From Ignavibacteria bacterium (GTDB lineage: Bacteria; Bacteroidota; Ignavibacteria; Tepidaquicellales; OLB5), in contig JAUQWQ010000022.1 in NCBI GenBank assembly GCA_030835085.1, positions 1 to 48,340 on the forward strand: 48,340 nt of DNA, written 5' to 3'. The notes beneath the pieces are model-generated. The model was given only the letters and a program-made list of their open reading frames with translations. It was not told where the DNA came from and did no database searches. Of this stretch, positions 1 to 8,760 are shown piece after piece. Both the position numbers and the translations under genes were made by a program. Positions within the stretch are counted from its first letter, which is position 1, and every line of letters begins with the position of its first letter.

Positions 1-1161
1 ACTGTTTTCAGTGATCTTGGCAAAAACTACCCAGTTTACACCGCCATTTGTAGTTTTCATGATATTGCCATTATACCCGCAGGCAATACCAAATTCTCCA
101 AAAAATTGTATTGAACGGTACCCGTCATTATTTCCTGCTCGTACAACAAACCAGTTATTGCCACCATCTGTTGATTTATATACATTAAGGTTTGAGCCTG
201 TGGTGTAACCAGTTAAAGAATTAGCAAAATAGATATCATACCCTTCGGGACCCGCTATTGCATTCCAGTTAATCCCCCCATTTGATGTTTTAAACAGGTT
301 GGAATTTGTCACTGCGAAACCTGTATCAGGATTATGGAAAAACAAAGAAGTGAAGTTCATGGATGAACCGCTTAGCTGTGTAAACCAGTTCTGACCGGCA
401 TTAGTAGTTTTTAGAATTACTCCCTGTCCGTTGTTTGCTTCTCCGCCTGTTGCATATCCTGTAGTTGAATTTGCGAAGACAATCGATAACAGATTCTTGT
501 CAGTTCCGCTAAATTGAAGAGACCAATTCAATCCGCCATTTACAGATTTTACTATTATGCCGCTGTCACCAGCCGCATATCCGGTGTTCACATCTGTAAA
601 ATATAGTGAACGCAGATTCCTTATATATCCTGAATTTATTTCCTCCCAGTTATTGCCGGAATTGGTCGTTTTGAGAATTGTGCCACCATCGCCGGATACA
701 TATCCTGTATTAGAATTCAGAAACTGAATGCCTCTAAGATTTATTTGATAGCCTGTCAAAAAATTCCAGTTCAACCCTGAATTATTGCTTTTTAAAACAA
801 CTCCGCCAATACCCGAAAGATAGATTGTGCTTTCGTTAAGCATATTTACACATTTGGATGACCCTCTTATAATAGGAAACATATAAGTGGTATCCGATTG
901 CCAATTCAATCCACCATCAATAGTCCTTAATATTCTGCCCACCTCTGTTACAATAAATCCTGTGTTATTTATCATTTCCATATCTCTTATAATTTCACCA
1001 TTTTGGGTATAAAAATTGTGATAATTTGACCAGTTTGCACCGCCATTTGTAGTCATAATAATATAATCACTTGCACCTGCATCTACTGCACCTACTACAG
1101 TAAATGGGTTTACTTGTGAAATACCCGCAACAAGATTTAACGGATTTTCAATTACACCGGT
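1..1161 (-). pseudogene. Continuation of the YCF48-repeat gene beyond an in-frame stop; cut by window edge
   Basis: I read this stretch codon by codon on the minus strand in the same frame as the part ending at 1162. It stays open for about 386 codons to the window edge and holds roughly nine more YCF48 repeats, with recurring N-T-G-Y/F-x-x-G...I-x-K-T-T-N-x-G-x-N-W units. Nothing in the reading frame shifts: only the TAA at 1162-1164 separates it from the N-terminal part. Either this is a recent nonsense mutation in a T9SS-type secreted protein or a base-calling error. Selection appears to have kept the downstream repeats intact, which argues for a recent event. The C-terminal sorting domain expected for this family would lie beyond the left edge. 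Confidence 0.75.
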
Positions 1162-1785
1162 TTATGCTATCCAGTTTTGCCCACCGTCGGTGGTAATTCT
1201 AAGGCTGTTAATTCCTCCAGCAGCGCCGATCAGGTCATTATAAAAATCGACAGTATAAAAATTTCCTAAGCCAGTTGACTGTAATACCCATGTCGCTCCC
1301 TGGTCAGTTGATTTATGTATAGTACCTGCACCAACAACATATCCTGCATTAGGACTCGGGAAATCAACTCCCTTATAATTTGCACCGGATTGATTCTGTA
1401 CTATAGTCCAGGCAGTCCCGCCATTGGTTGTTCTTAGTATTATTCCGTTGTTGCCGGATGAAACATCAACTCCAACAACTATCCATATATTAATATCAAC
1501 GTAAGTTACATCCCATAAAAATGCATATATTGGCGAAGGCTGAACGCTCCAGTTCAAGCCGCCATTGGTGGTTTTCATTATTGTGCCTGCTGCGCCAACA
1601 GCAATGCCTGTCTGCTGGTTAATGAATTTAACAGCTTCAAGCTGGTTGCCTGTCGGTAAGGGATGCTGCCAGAAAAAGCTTGTTTGGGCATTAAGGTTAT
1701 TTATTTCCGGCAGCAGCAATAATATCATAATGTTTAATAGTGTTATTATTATCCTCATTTTATTACTGCTGCAATTTAATTTCAT
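1162..1785 (-). CDS. YCF48/BNR-repeat exported protein, N-terminal part
   Basis: Secreted protein built from YCF48-like (photosystem II assembly factor-like) beta-propeller repeats, seen as recurring K-T-T-N-G-G-x-N-W units. The start at 1785 is preferred over the upstream 1884 start because it leads directly into a signal peptide: a short polar stretch, then I-I-I-T-L-L-N-I-M-I-L-L-L-L and a cleavage-like N-A-Q. An AGGA lies about 11 nt upstream; an internal ATG at 1758 is an alternative. The mature protein begins with a W-Q-H-P-L-P-T-G-N motif that also opens the complete paralogue at 29519-31615. Translation stops at an in-frame TAA (1162-1164), yet the same frame continues open with the same repeats to the left edge. 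It is therefore half of an interrupted gene, or an intact gene carrying a sequence error. The family function is structural or unknown; in this lineage such proteins are usually T9SS cargo. Confidence 0.8.
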   Translation of the reverse strand: MKLNCSSNKMRIIITLLNIMILLLLPEINNLNAQTSFFWQHPLPTGNQLEAVKFINQQTGIAVGAAGTIMKTTNGGLNWSVQPSPIYAFLWDVTYVDINIWIVVGVDVSSGNNGIILRTTNGGTAWTIVQNQSGANYKGVDFPSPNAGYVVGAGTIHKSTDQGATWVLQSTGLGNFYTVDFYNDLIGAAGGINSLRITTDGGQNWIA

Positions 1786-1923
1786 GGTGTAGTTTTTCCT
1801 AATACTTTTTATAAAATTTTCGGGGACATTTTTCCTGATTTGTGAATTGATCCTTTTTATATCATTAATATATAAAATAGTCATTTTATCAATTAATTAT
1901 TACAACTATTTTGCGTTATAAAT

Positions 1924-2523
1924 TTGGCGTTATACAATATGCCTCTCAAATACTTAAATATAAAACGAATATTACGTATCACAGATGTATATAAAGACAG
2001 GGATATACCTTTCTTTCCACGTTTACTGGAATATTCATTGGAACCCAAAAAATCCAGTGTGGAATTTGAATGGCTTAAAGGAAAACCAATTGCTGATAGT
2101 GAGCTTAATGCAGCTTTTTATGCTTTAGGAAAGCTGCATAAAACCTGCATGATAAAAAGCAATAAAAATTCATTGTATACTGTTTGCCATGGTGATGTTC
2201 ATAAAAAAAATATTATTAAGAACGGCAGTAAAATATTGTTCATTGATACATCATACACTCATTTAGGATGGAATTACACGGACCTGGATTATGTGGATCT
2301 TTATGATCTGTTTGAAAAAGAAAAATATCCATGGATCATAAAAGATAACGGAATACTTGATTCATATTTTGATAGCCTGGAAATGAATATTTCAATTTCA
2401 GAAAAGGGATCATTCAAAAAGAAAGCTGCTGTATATGCCCTTAGAAAATATATTAGAAATGGTTTGAAGAATAATATTGATATTGCTTACGAAAAGAAAT
2501 GCCTTGAAAAACTCTGTATATAA
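1924..2523 (+). CDS. Aminoglycoside/choline-kinase-like phosphotransferase, N-lobe truncated
   Basis: 199 residues with the catalytic half of the APH/choline kinase fold. The Brenner-type loop C-H-G-D-V-H-K-K-N sits about residue 88-96, followed by L-F-I-D-T-S-Y where the metal-binding Asp is expected, then a helical C-lobe. Full-length members normally have 250-300 residues. Here the N-lobe beta-sheet with the ATP-binding lysine is almost absent, and the 139 nt between this gene and the divergent signal peptide start at 1785 holds no coding sequence that could supply it. The start is a TTG at 1924; an ATG at 1939 is equally possible. Substrate cannot be told. It may be a decayed kinase or a minimal C-lobe protein. 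It converges on the next gene across a strong hairpin. Confidence 0.6.
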   Translation: MALYNMPLKYLNIKRILRITDVYKDRDIPFFPRLLEYSLEPKKSSVEFEWLKGKPIADSELNAAFYALGKLHKTCMIKSNKNSLYTVCHGDVHKKNIIKNGSKILFIDTSYTHLGWNYTDLDYVDLYDLFEKEKYPWIIKDNGILDSYFDSLEMNISISEKGSFKKKAAVYALRKYIRNGLKNNIDIAYEKKCLEKLCI

Positions 2524-2571
2524 TTTATTTTGCTGCAGGTAACACTGCTGTGCTGTAAAAAAATCTGAGGA

Positions 2572-2604
2572 ATTCACCGGATGACTTCGGGTCATCCGGT
2601 GAAT
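2572..2604. terminator. Bidirectional hairpin between convergent genes
   Basis: A perfect 14-bp stem (ATTCACCGGATGAC with its complement) closes a TTCGG loop. It lies 48 nt after the stop at 2523 and 14 nt past the stop of the minus-strand gene ending at 2618. There is no long T-run, so it may act as a shared terminator or as an mRNA 3'-end stabiliser. Confidence 0.7.
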
Positions 2605-2617
2605 AATGTATCATAGA

Positions 2618-5569
2618 TCATTTCTCAATCAAACTTATACTTTTTTTGCCATCCATCAGTATCTTTACCGGTGCGGGTAAATGCAGGTGAACAAAATGTT
2701 CTGTTGTATTTTCGGGCGTTATCGATCTCAGGTACTCCCAGTCAATAAAATCCCTGCCATTAGATTGGTGTACTGTCAGGTAACCGATATTCATTGATGT
2801 GATATTATGGAAAAAATGTGAGCCAAGAGAGGCATCAACCTTAAAATCATCAAGATCAGTCTCAACAATTATCTTCGCATTGCTGATCTGCGGCCACTGC
2901 ACGGGAATACCTAGCCATCGGTCACGGGTTCCCCACCTGCCCGGTGCAATGAGGATATAATTCCTTTTGGCAAGCCTCATTAATACATTCAGCTTTTCAA
3001 CTTCTGTCGCCATTTGCTCAGTTTTTGCTTTATTGAAGAGTTCAGGTACGGCGTAAATGATATCAGTAATATTTTCAACTTTTCCGTTACCCATACCGCG
3101 TTCGGTATAAAGTATCAGGTTCTCTTTCACTATATCTTCTTCATCAATCGTAAAAAACTCTCCGCTTCTTATAAGAGGTTTAAGCTGCAATATATAAAAG
3201 CCCGGATTATTCTCATCCAGGTTGACCGCAAATTCAATTTCAACCGGAAGACCCATTGAACTTTCGATGATTTCAAGCAGCCTGCTTAATACTTTGGCAA
3301 AGGGAAAAAGATCATATTTTAAAATTCCGGCAAAGTTCACTATCCTGGGTCCCTTATGGTTTAAGCCGACTTTTACTTTATTATCCTGCGGGTCGTAGAC
3401 AGAAACAATATCATCAAGTACACCTAGTGATTCAGCGTCAGATATTTCAACCCTTTTAAGAGTGATATCTTCACCCTGTGCAAGATTTGATATCCCCCGT
3501 TCCATATCTATTACATAGAAGAATGACTGTGAATCACGAAGCTGCGTTTCAGGGTCAACAATATCTATCTTCGGGTACTTTGGGCAGAAACGAAAAGCTT
3601 TTTCGGCATCTATAACATATTTGCCCAATCCCACCGCAGAAATACATATACCATCTTCCGGCTTAAACCTTGCTATAGGGTAAAAATTGTATGATTGCGC
3701 AACCCCTGATATATGGGGAAAAAATACATTTTCATATTTTATGCCGACAATTTCCTGCAGTACAACTGCCATCCGTTCATCATCTATTCTGTAATTAATG
3801 GCTTCAAAATAACTGCGGGCATGTTTGGAGTATATTGATGCATATACAAGCTTTATTGCATCAGTCAGATTCTTAAGCCTTTCGTTAAGGTTTTCGTGGT
3901 TGTTAGGTATAAGGAAAGTCTGGTAAATACCGGAAAAAGATTCGGATATTGAATCTTCAAACATTCCCGATGACCTTACAGCAATGGGAGATGTGGTTTT
4001 ATCAAGGTATACTCTTAGTTTTGAGACCAGCTCTTCACTGAGCGGCTTTGACAGAAATATCTGTTTTACTTCATCAAAATCGTGATCCATATGGATCCCA
4101 TAGAGATCATGTTTGTTTATGAAATTCTCATATTCTTCCGCCCCAATAATAGCCGTTTTAGGTATTTTGATTGAAACATTTTCTATACCGCTGAAGAGTT
4201 CTTTTGTCTGCAGAAGCGTATTAATGAAGGCTATTCCCCTTCCTTTGCCGCCGAAAGAGCCTGGGGCAAGCCTTAAGATCAGGTTATCTTCCTCAAGGAA
4301 TTTTGGACTGAAATCAACAACACCGCCTCGTGAAACTGTGGTTTCAACATTTTTTGTTGTTTTAATAATGTAATCTCTTATCGCATCTGCACCGGAAAAA
4401 TCGGTAACTTTCAATTTTTCCAGATGCTCGGCGATCTGTATTTCTCCCCTTGCCATCAGCCATGCAGAAAAATGGTTCCTCCCGCCGTGATAAAGCACAG
4501 ATTCAGCGGGTACCTTTTTCAGCTGATGTTTGAATTCATCTATCGAGGAAGCTCTTGCTATCTCTTCTCCTGAACGGTCACGGAAAATAAAATCCCCGAA
4601 TCCAAGGTTATCAAGTATAAAATCACGCAGGTCATCTGATAAAGTTTCGGAATTTTTATTGATGAAAGTAGCATCATTCAATATTGCCGTTTCTGAGAAA
4701 GTGCTCTCTGATGACTGTAGTAAAAATGGCAGATCACTGTCATCCGATTTTATCTTTTGCAGTAGTTTTATCCCTGCTTCCTCGTTTATCTTACCTTCAA
4801 AAGGGAACTTAACATCAGATATTACGCATAGTATGGTATTTTTGAATTTTTCGTAAAGCTCTACAGCCTCTTCATAACTGACAGCAAGCAGCACTTTAGG
4901 ACGGGCACGCATTCGCAGTATTTTTTTCACACCGTCAAGATTATCTTTTGTAATAAGCCGCTGTGTCTGTTTTATGATCTCAGTATACAGAATCGGCAGG
5001 TAGCGTGAATAATACCTGATCGAGTTTTCAACCAGCAATATTACCCTCACCAGACCTACTTCCGTATCGTTTGTACAGTTTTTTTTATCTTCAAAATATT
5101 TTATAATGGCAAGAAATATCTTGGTTTCGCGGTTCCAGACAAATACTTTTTCAAAAATATCTATTTTATCACGCATCTGGTTCACAAGGATTATATCACT
5201 GTTATCATACAGTAAAAGGAATATTGGCAGATCAGGTTTAATGTTTTTTATCCTCAATGCAAGCTCAAAAGGTGAAAGGTTTTGAGTGCGCATTGTAATT
5301 ATCACGAAATCAAAATATTTCTGGCTTAAAAGGGTTTCTGCTTCCTTTTCATCTGATGCGTTAGTTATCCTGGGTACATTGGATAGATCGAGCCCGTAAT
5401 ACTCACCGAATATTTTTTCGTTAAGCTTTTCTTCCTCTTCAAGTATAAATGCATCATATAAAGAAGTTACAAGCAGTATCTCACGCACGTGGAATTGCGC
5501 CAGATCATGATATATTTCATTATCACTTTTGTGTTTCTTGAAAATCGATTTAAGTTCTTCCTGCAGCAT
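2618..5569 (-). CDS. Receiver-like / PPDK-type ATP-grasp (PEP/pyruvate-binding domain) protein
   Basis: 983 residues. The first ~340 residues contain two receiver-like modules; the second has a candidate phospho-acceptor Asp in V-I-S-D-V-K-F-P. The rest is a PPDK/PEP-synthase N-terminal ATP-grasp: glycine loop G-G-K-G-R-G at residues 440-445 and V-R-S-S...E-D...S-F-S-G from residue 531. A further module carries A-P-G-R-W-G-T-R (around 877) and G-S-H-F-F (His 918). The phosphohistidine swivel domain and PEP-binding TIM barrel of true PEP synthases are absent, so it cannot run the complete PEP synthase reaction. In the family, ATP-grasp proteins bind ATP and transfer phosphate; the acceptor here is unknown. 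Start ATG at 5569; the next upstream gene ends 45 nt before, so co-transcription with it is possible. A paralogue lies at 25034-28213. Confidence 0.85.
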   Translation of the reverse strand: MLQEELKSIFKKHKSDNEIYHDLAQFHVREILLVTSLYDAFILEEEEKLNEKIFGEYYGLDLSNVPRITNASDEKEAETLLSQKYFDFVIITMRTQNLSPFELALRIKNIKPDLPIFLLLYDNSDIILVNQMRDKIDIFEKVFVWNRETKIFLAIIKYFEDKKNCTNDTEVGLVRVILLVENSIRYYSRYLPILYTEIIKQTQRLITKDNLDGVKKILRMRARPKVLLAVSYEEAVELYEKFKNTILCVISDVKFPFEGKINEEAGIKLLQKIKSDDSDLPFLLQSSESTFSETAILNDATFINKNSETLSDDLRDFILDNLGFGDFIFRDRSGEEIARASSIDEFKHQLKKVPAESVLYHGGRNHFSAWLMARGEIQIAEHLEKLKVTDFSGADAIRDYIIKTTKNVETTVSRGGVVDFSPKFLEEDNLILRLAPGSFGGKGRGIAFINTLLQTKELFSGIENVSIKIPKTAIIGAEEYENFINKHDLYGIHMDHDFDEVKQIFLSKPLSEELVSKLRVYLDKTTSPIAVRSSGMFEDSISESFSGIYQTFLIPNNHENLNERLKNLTDAIKLVYASIYSKHARSYFEAINYRIDDERMAVVLQEIVGIKYENVFFPHISGVAQSYNFYPIARFKPEDGICISAVGLGKYVIDAEKAFRFCPKYPKIDIVDPETQLRDSQSFFYVIDMERGISNLAQGEDITLKRVEISDAESLGVLDDIVSVYDPQDNKVKVGLNHKGPRIVNFAGILKYDLFPFAKVLSRLLEIIESSMGLPVEIEFAVNLDENNPGFYILQLKPLIRSGEFFTIDEEDIVKENLILYTERGMGNGKVENITDIIYAVPELFNKAKTEQMATEVEKLNVLMRLAKRNYILIAPGRWGTRDRWLGIPVQWPQISNAKIIVETDLDDFKVDASLGSHFFHNITSMNIGYLTVHQSNGRDFIDWEYLRSITPENTTEHFVHLHLPAPVKILMDGKKSISLIEK

Positions 5570-5614
5570 ATATATAGTATTATTTAGAAGTTACTTCAAA
5601 AATATCCGAACAAT

Positions 5615-6877
5615 TTATTTATATAGTAAATATTCTGATCTGACATTATTAAATCCTGTCAAACCTGCCAACCATGCAGCCTCAATTTCATCCACAGTAT
5701 TTCCCGCAAGTATCATTTTTCTAAGCTTATCAGTTCCTGCAAGTTTATCAATGAAATTATCTTTATTGAATTTAAACTCCGGGCAATTTTTGTATAATGC
5801 AATCAATATTGCCACACTGCATTTAACAGGGCGGAATTTGTTTTTATCAGTAACATTTAGATATACGCCATTGCATTGCTGATTGAAGAATTTAGGCGGG
5901 TAAGCAGATATTTTTTCTGATGGAGTGAATATTAAAGGCTCAAATTTCACTCCTTCAAAATTGTATGAATTCAGCTCATCAGCAATTTGCTGAGAATTAA
6001 CCCATGGCGCACCAAAATATTCAAATGGTTTTTCAGTCCCTCTTCCTTCTGATACATTTGTACCTTCCAGCAGACAGTTGGCGAGATAACAAACGGCTGT
6101 TGAAGAGTAAAACATACTTGGCGATGGTTTAACCCATGTTAATTTTAAGGTGTTATAATCCGTATTCCGTGTATAACCATCCATTTTTATTACATCAAGA
6201 TTTGCAGAACTGCCAAATACTTCTGAGTTCAGATAAGTAGCAAGCTCACCGCAAGTCATACCATAAGCCTGTGGTGCCGGAATTTTACCTACAAATGATT
6301 CATTTCCAGGTTCCAGCATAAATCCGCCTGTATACCCGGGATCAGTAATCATTGGCCTGTCGCAAACCCAGATCTGTTTGTTACTTTCAGCGGCGGCTTC
6401 GATGGCATAATATAAAGTTGAAGTATATGTATAAAACCTGGCACCAACGTCCTGAATATCATAAATAATTATATCAATATCAGCAAGATCATCCTTCGAT
6501 GGTTTTACTTTTCCGTTATATAAAGATACTATGTGTATTCCGGTCTTTTCATCAATTTCCGAATAATTCTCATCACCTCTTATGCCGTGTTCAGGCGAAA
6601 AGATCTTTACGATATTTACTCCCCTGTTTACAAGCGCGTCTATTATATGTGTGCCGTCCGGCAAAATGCCGGTTTGATTGGTTAATACCCCGATTCTCTT
6701 ATCTTTAAATTCACCGGCTTTCTCAAGCAGCACTTCATTGCCTAAGCGGAATTTTACATCAACAGCTTTGTGAACTTCGCCCAATGTATTGCTATTGCAA
6801 TGAATACTGCTGAAGAAAAAACCGGCAGAAATTATAAAGACTCTCAAAATAGCAGACTTCTTAAAGATTATTAACAT
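5615..6877 (-). CDS. namZ: NamZ-like exo-beta-N-acetylmuramidase (DUF1343 family)
   Basis: About 420 residues matching the DUF1343 family, whose characterised member NamZ removes N-acetylmuramic acid from the ends of peptidoglycan chains. Visible family motifs: I-G-V-L-T-N-Q-T-G near the start of the mature protein, F-S-P-E-H-G-I-R-G, Y-D-I-Q-D-V-G-A-R-F-Y-T-Y and D-R-P...P-G-Y-T-G-G. The ATG at 6877 was chosen because it begins a standard export signal (basic M-L-I-I-F-K-K-S, then a hydrophobic run ending S-S-I-H-C). The frame is open to an ATG at 6925, which would add 16 residues. The Cys after the hydrophobic run could be lipidated, but the lipobox is not canonical. It lies 45 nt upstream of the PPDK-type gene and downstream of the oxidoreductase gene, beyond a hairpin. 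A role in cell-wall turnover is inferred from the family. Confidence 0.85.
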   Translation of the reverse strand: MLIIFKKSAILRVFIISAGFFFSSIHCNSNTLGEVHKAVDVKFRLGNEVLLEKAGEFKDKRIGVLTNQTGILPDGTHIIDALVNRGVNIVKIFSPEHGIRGDENYSEIDEKTGIHIVSLYNGKVKPSKDDLADIDIIIYDIQDVGARFYTYTSTLYYAIEAAAESNKQIWVCDRPMITDPGYTGGFMLEPGNESFVGKIPAPQAYGMTCGELATYLNSEVFGSSANLDVIKMDGYTRNTDYNTLKLTWVKPSPSMFYSSTAVCYLANCLLEGTNVSEGRGTEKPFEYFGAPWVNSQQIADELNSYNFEGVKFEPLIFTPSEKISAYPPKFFNQQCNGVYLNVTDKNKFRPVKCSVAILIALYKNCPEFKFNKDNFIDKLAGTDKLRKMILAGNTVDEIEAAWLAGLTGFNNVRSEYLLYK

Positions 6878-6954
6878 TTTATTAAACAAATCTTCAAACA
6901 ATCTTTTTCGCATATAATAAATCATACTCTAATTTAGAAATTTATTAAACTTTA

Positions 6955-6983
6955 ACTTCAAAAGTCTTAAAGACTTTTGAAGT
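6955..6983 (-). terminator. Perfect palindrome at the end of the oxidoreductase gene
   Basis: The two 14-nt arms ACTTCAAAAGTCTT and AAGACTTTTGAAGT flank a single A. The stem begins inside the TGA stop codon of the minus-strand oxidoreductase. No T-run follows, so it may be an attenuating or stabilising hairpin rather than a full terminator. It stands between that gene and the muramidase. Confidence 0.6.
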
Positions 6984-8149
6984 CAGTGACTTATCCTTAT
7001 AACTCTTTTCTTTTTAATCGCCTCATCTATTGCACTTGCAACTTTTATGTCTTCCAGGGCAACTGATGTGCTGCTTTCAGGTTTTGTGTTCTTTGTGACC
7101 GTATCGTAGAACGCATTCCATTGCCCGCCGGAACCCGGATGCATAAATTCATCCTGATATTCATCATAGAACACCAGGTTTGTATCGGCCGGAGGGTAAC
7201 TCATCGGATATTTCCATACTACCGGATATTTCTTATCATCTGAAAAAATGTATATACTCGAAGGGTTCCCTTTCCATTTACGTTTTGAAGCGTTGTTTGC
7301 TTTTACAAAAGTCTCAAAGTGAGCAACTAGCTTGGCTTTTTCCAGCTGTATTATCCAGCGCGATTCACGAGCATGCGGACTGACATAAGAAACAGTGATT
7401 GATGCTTTTACACCATTCTTATATTTGATTATCGCCATTAAGTTATCATTTGAATCACCTTTAAGCTTTACTGAACTGTTGAATGCACGAACCTTACTGT
7501 ATGTTTTGGGATTGATAAGATACTGCCCCCCGAATGCAGCAGTTTCAGCCGGTTTAGCACCGGCAAACCGGTTAAACAAATTTATCTGGTGTACAGCCTT
7601 ATCGTGTATAATTGCATCGCCGTTTACAGCAGTGTTGTTGTAACGCCAAATGCAGGGATCAAACGGCCTGGTTTCCAGCCAGTTCATCCAGAGTACTCTT
7701 CCGTATTTCCCGGAATCAATTATCCTGCACAGCTCTTTATAGAAGGAACTGTATCTTAATACCATCCCAACCTGTACAAACCTGCCGTATTTTTTTTCTG
7801 CAGCAATAATACGCTTTACATCTTTAGGCAGTACAGCTGCCGGTTTTTCAAGAAATACATGTTTACCGCGTTTGAGCGCCTGTAATGTATAATTTACATG
7901 TACAGATGTACTGGTTAAAACCGCGACAGCATCAATCTGCGGATCTCTTAAAACATCTTCGGCATTATCTGAATATTTTATACCGCGGGAACCGGTAATA
8001 ATTTTTTTGGTGAGTTTAAATGCATTCTTATCTGTATCAAAGATCGATACGATTTTGAATTTATCGGAAAGGTTTAATAATGAAGGCAGGTGCATGGATC
8101 TGAAAACTGAGCCGCAGCCAATAATTCCTATGTTTACCTTCTTCTTCAT
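6983..8149 (-). CDS. Gfo/Idh/MocA family oxidoreductase
   Basis: 388 residues with the family's two domains. The N-terminal Rossmann fold shows G-I-I-G-C-G-S-V-F-R around residue 8 and the nucleotide-binding and catalytic E-K-P motif after H-V-F-L. The C-terminal alpha/beta domain carries a conserved H-D-K-A-V-H-Q-I-N segment with the catalytic-type histidine. Such enzymes use NAD(P) to oxidise or reduce sugars and sugar derivatives in the cytoplasm; the substrate cannot be read from sequence. It has no signal peptide. Start ATG at 8149 gives a normal N-terminus. It is transcribed in the same direction as the muramidase gene 105 nt downstream, so an amino-sugar substrate from peptidoglycan turnover is conceivable, but this is inference from adjacency only. 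Confidence 0.85.
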   Translation of the reverse strand: MKKKVNIGIIGCGSVFRSMHLPSLLNLSDKFKIVSIFDTDKNAFKLTKKIITGSRGIKYSDNAEDVLRDPQIDAVAVLTSTSVHVNYTLQALKRGKHVFLEKPAAVLPKDVKRIIAAEKKYGRFVQVGMVLRYSSFYKELCRIIDSGKYGRVLWMNWLETRPFDPCIWRYNNTAVNGDAIIHDKAVHQINLFNRFAGAKPAETAAFGGQYLINPKTYSKVRAFNSSVKLKGDSNDNLMAIIKYKNGVKASITVSYVSPHARESRWIIQLEKAKLVAHFETFVKANNASKRKWKGNPSSIYIFSDDKKYPVVWKYPMSYPPADTNLVFYDEYQDEFMHPGSGGQWNAFYDTVTKNTKPESSTSVALEDIKVASAIDEAIKKKRVIRISH

Positions 8150-8321
8150 CTATAAATTTATGCATAATTCATATTAAATTATACAGATTTCTGTTTTCAG
8201 CAATTTTACAGGAATTCAGAACAATTATGGATTACTTTCAGGAGAGTTGTACATAAAAAACAAACCGGCTGTTTAAGGATTTTCGTCCAATTCACAACCG
8301 GCTTAAACCAATCTATTTATA

Positions 8322-8553
8322 TGTAAGGGAAAAACTTTTTCTTCATAAGGGTAAAACTAATCTGTTCATAAGGGTATCTAAAAATCTCTCATAAGGGTCC
8401 TTCATATTACATAAGGGTATTACTACTGCTTTTCACAAGGGTTATATTTACTGCTCACATAAGGGTTGATCTTACTGCTATCACAAGGGTTATATTTACT
8501 GCCTGCATAAGGGTTAAATTATAAAACCGGTGAAACTTGAAAATCATAAGGGT
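8322..8553. repeat. Spaced direct-repeat array of CATAAGGGT
   Basis: Within the gene-free stretch 8150-8760, nine copies of CAYAAGGGT start at 8344, 8367, 8390, 8410, 8434, 8458, 8482, 8506 and 8545. A degenerate copy (TGTAAGGGA) starts at 8322. Spacings are 23, 23, 20, 24, 24, 24, 24 and 39 nt. Four central units also share TTACTGC in the spacer, so part of the array is a degenerate 24-bp tandem repeat. All copies point the same way. No long reading frame runs through it. Function unknown; it lies 207-440 nt upstream of the rhodanese-like gene. The rest of the gap, 8150-8321 and 8554-8760, is plain AT-rich sequence apart from a direct repeat of ACCGGCT near 8263 and 8297. Confidence 0.85.
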
Positions 8554-8760
8554 TTATCTAATTAACTATTTTGAATCATCTAATGAACTATGTAACTAAT
8601 CTTTCTATACAAACATAACACTTTATGTACATGCTGAAATATAGTAATATGTGTTAAAGGTTTGTAGTAAAATTAATTACATTCAGGTATGATAAATTTT
8701 GCTTAAATTTTTGAATTTTAAGCGATTTTTAAGTATTTTTGAATAAAGGAGATCAGGATA

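Noticed and set aside
2618-5569. Annotation as PEP synthase or pyruvate phosphate dikinase
   Set aside because: The phosphohistidine and PEP-binding domains needed for that reaction are missing in both this protein and the one at 25034.
8434-8514. Repeat peptide encoded across the 24-bp units
   Set aside because: The minus-strand frame stays open for only about three and a half units and ends in stops at both sides; other units are 20 or 23 nt apart and break the frame.
8322-8553. CRISPR array
   Set aside because: The repeated unit is only 9 nt, spacers are 11-30 nt and partly similar to each other, and there are no cas genes nearby.
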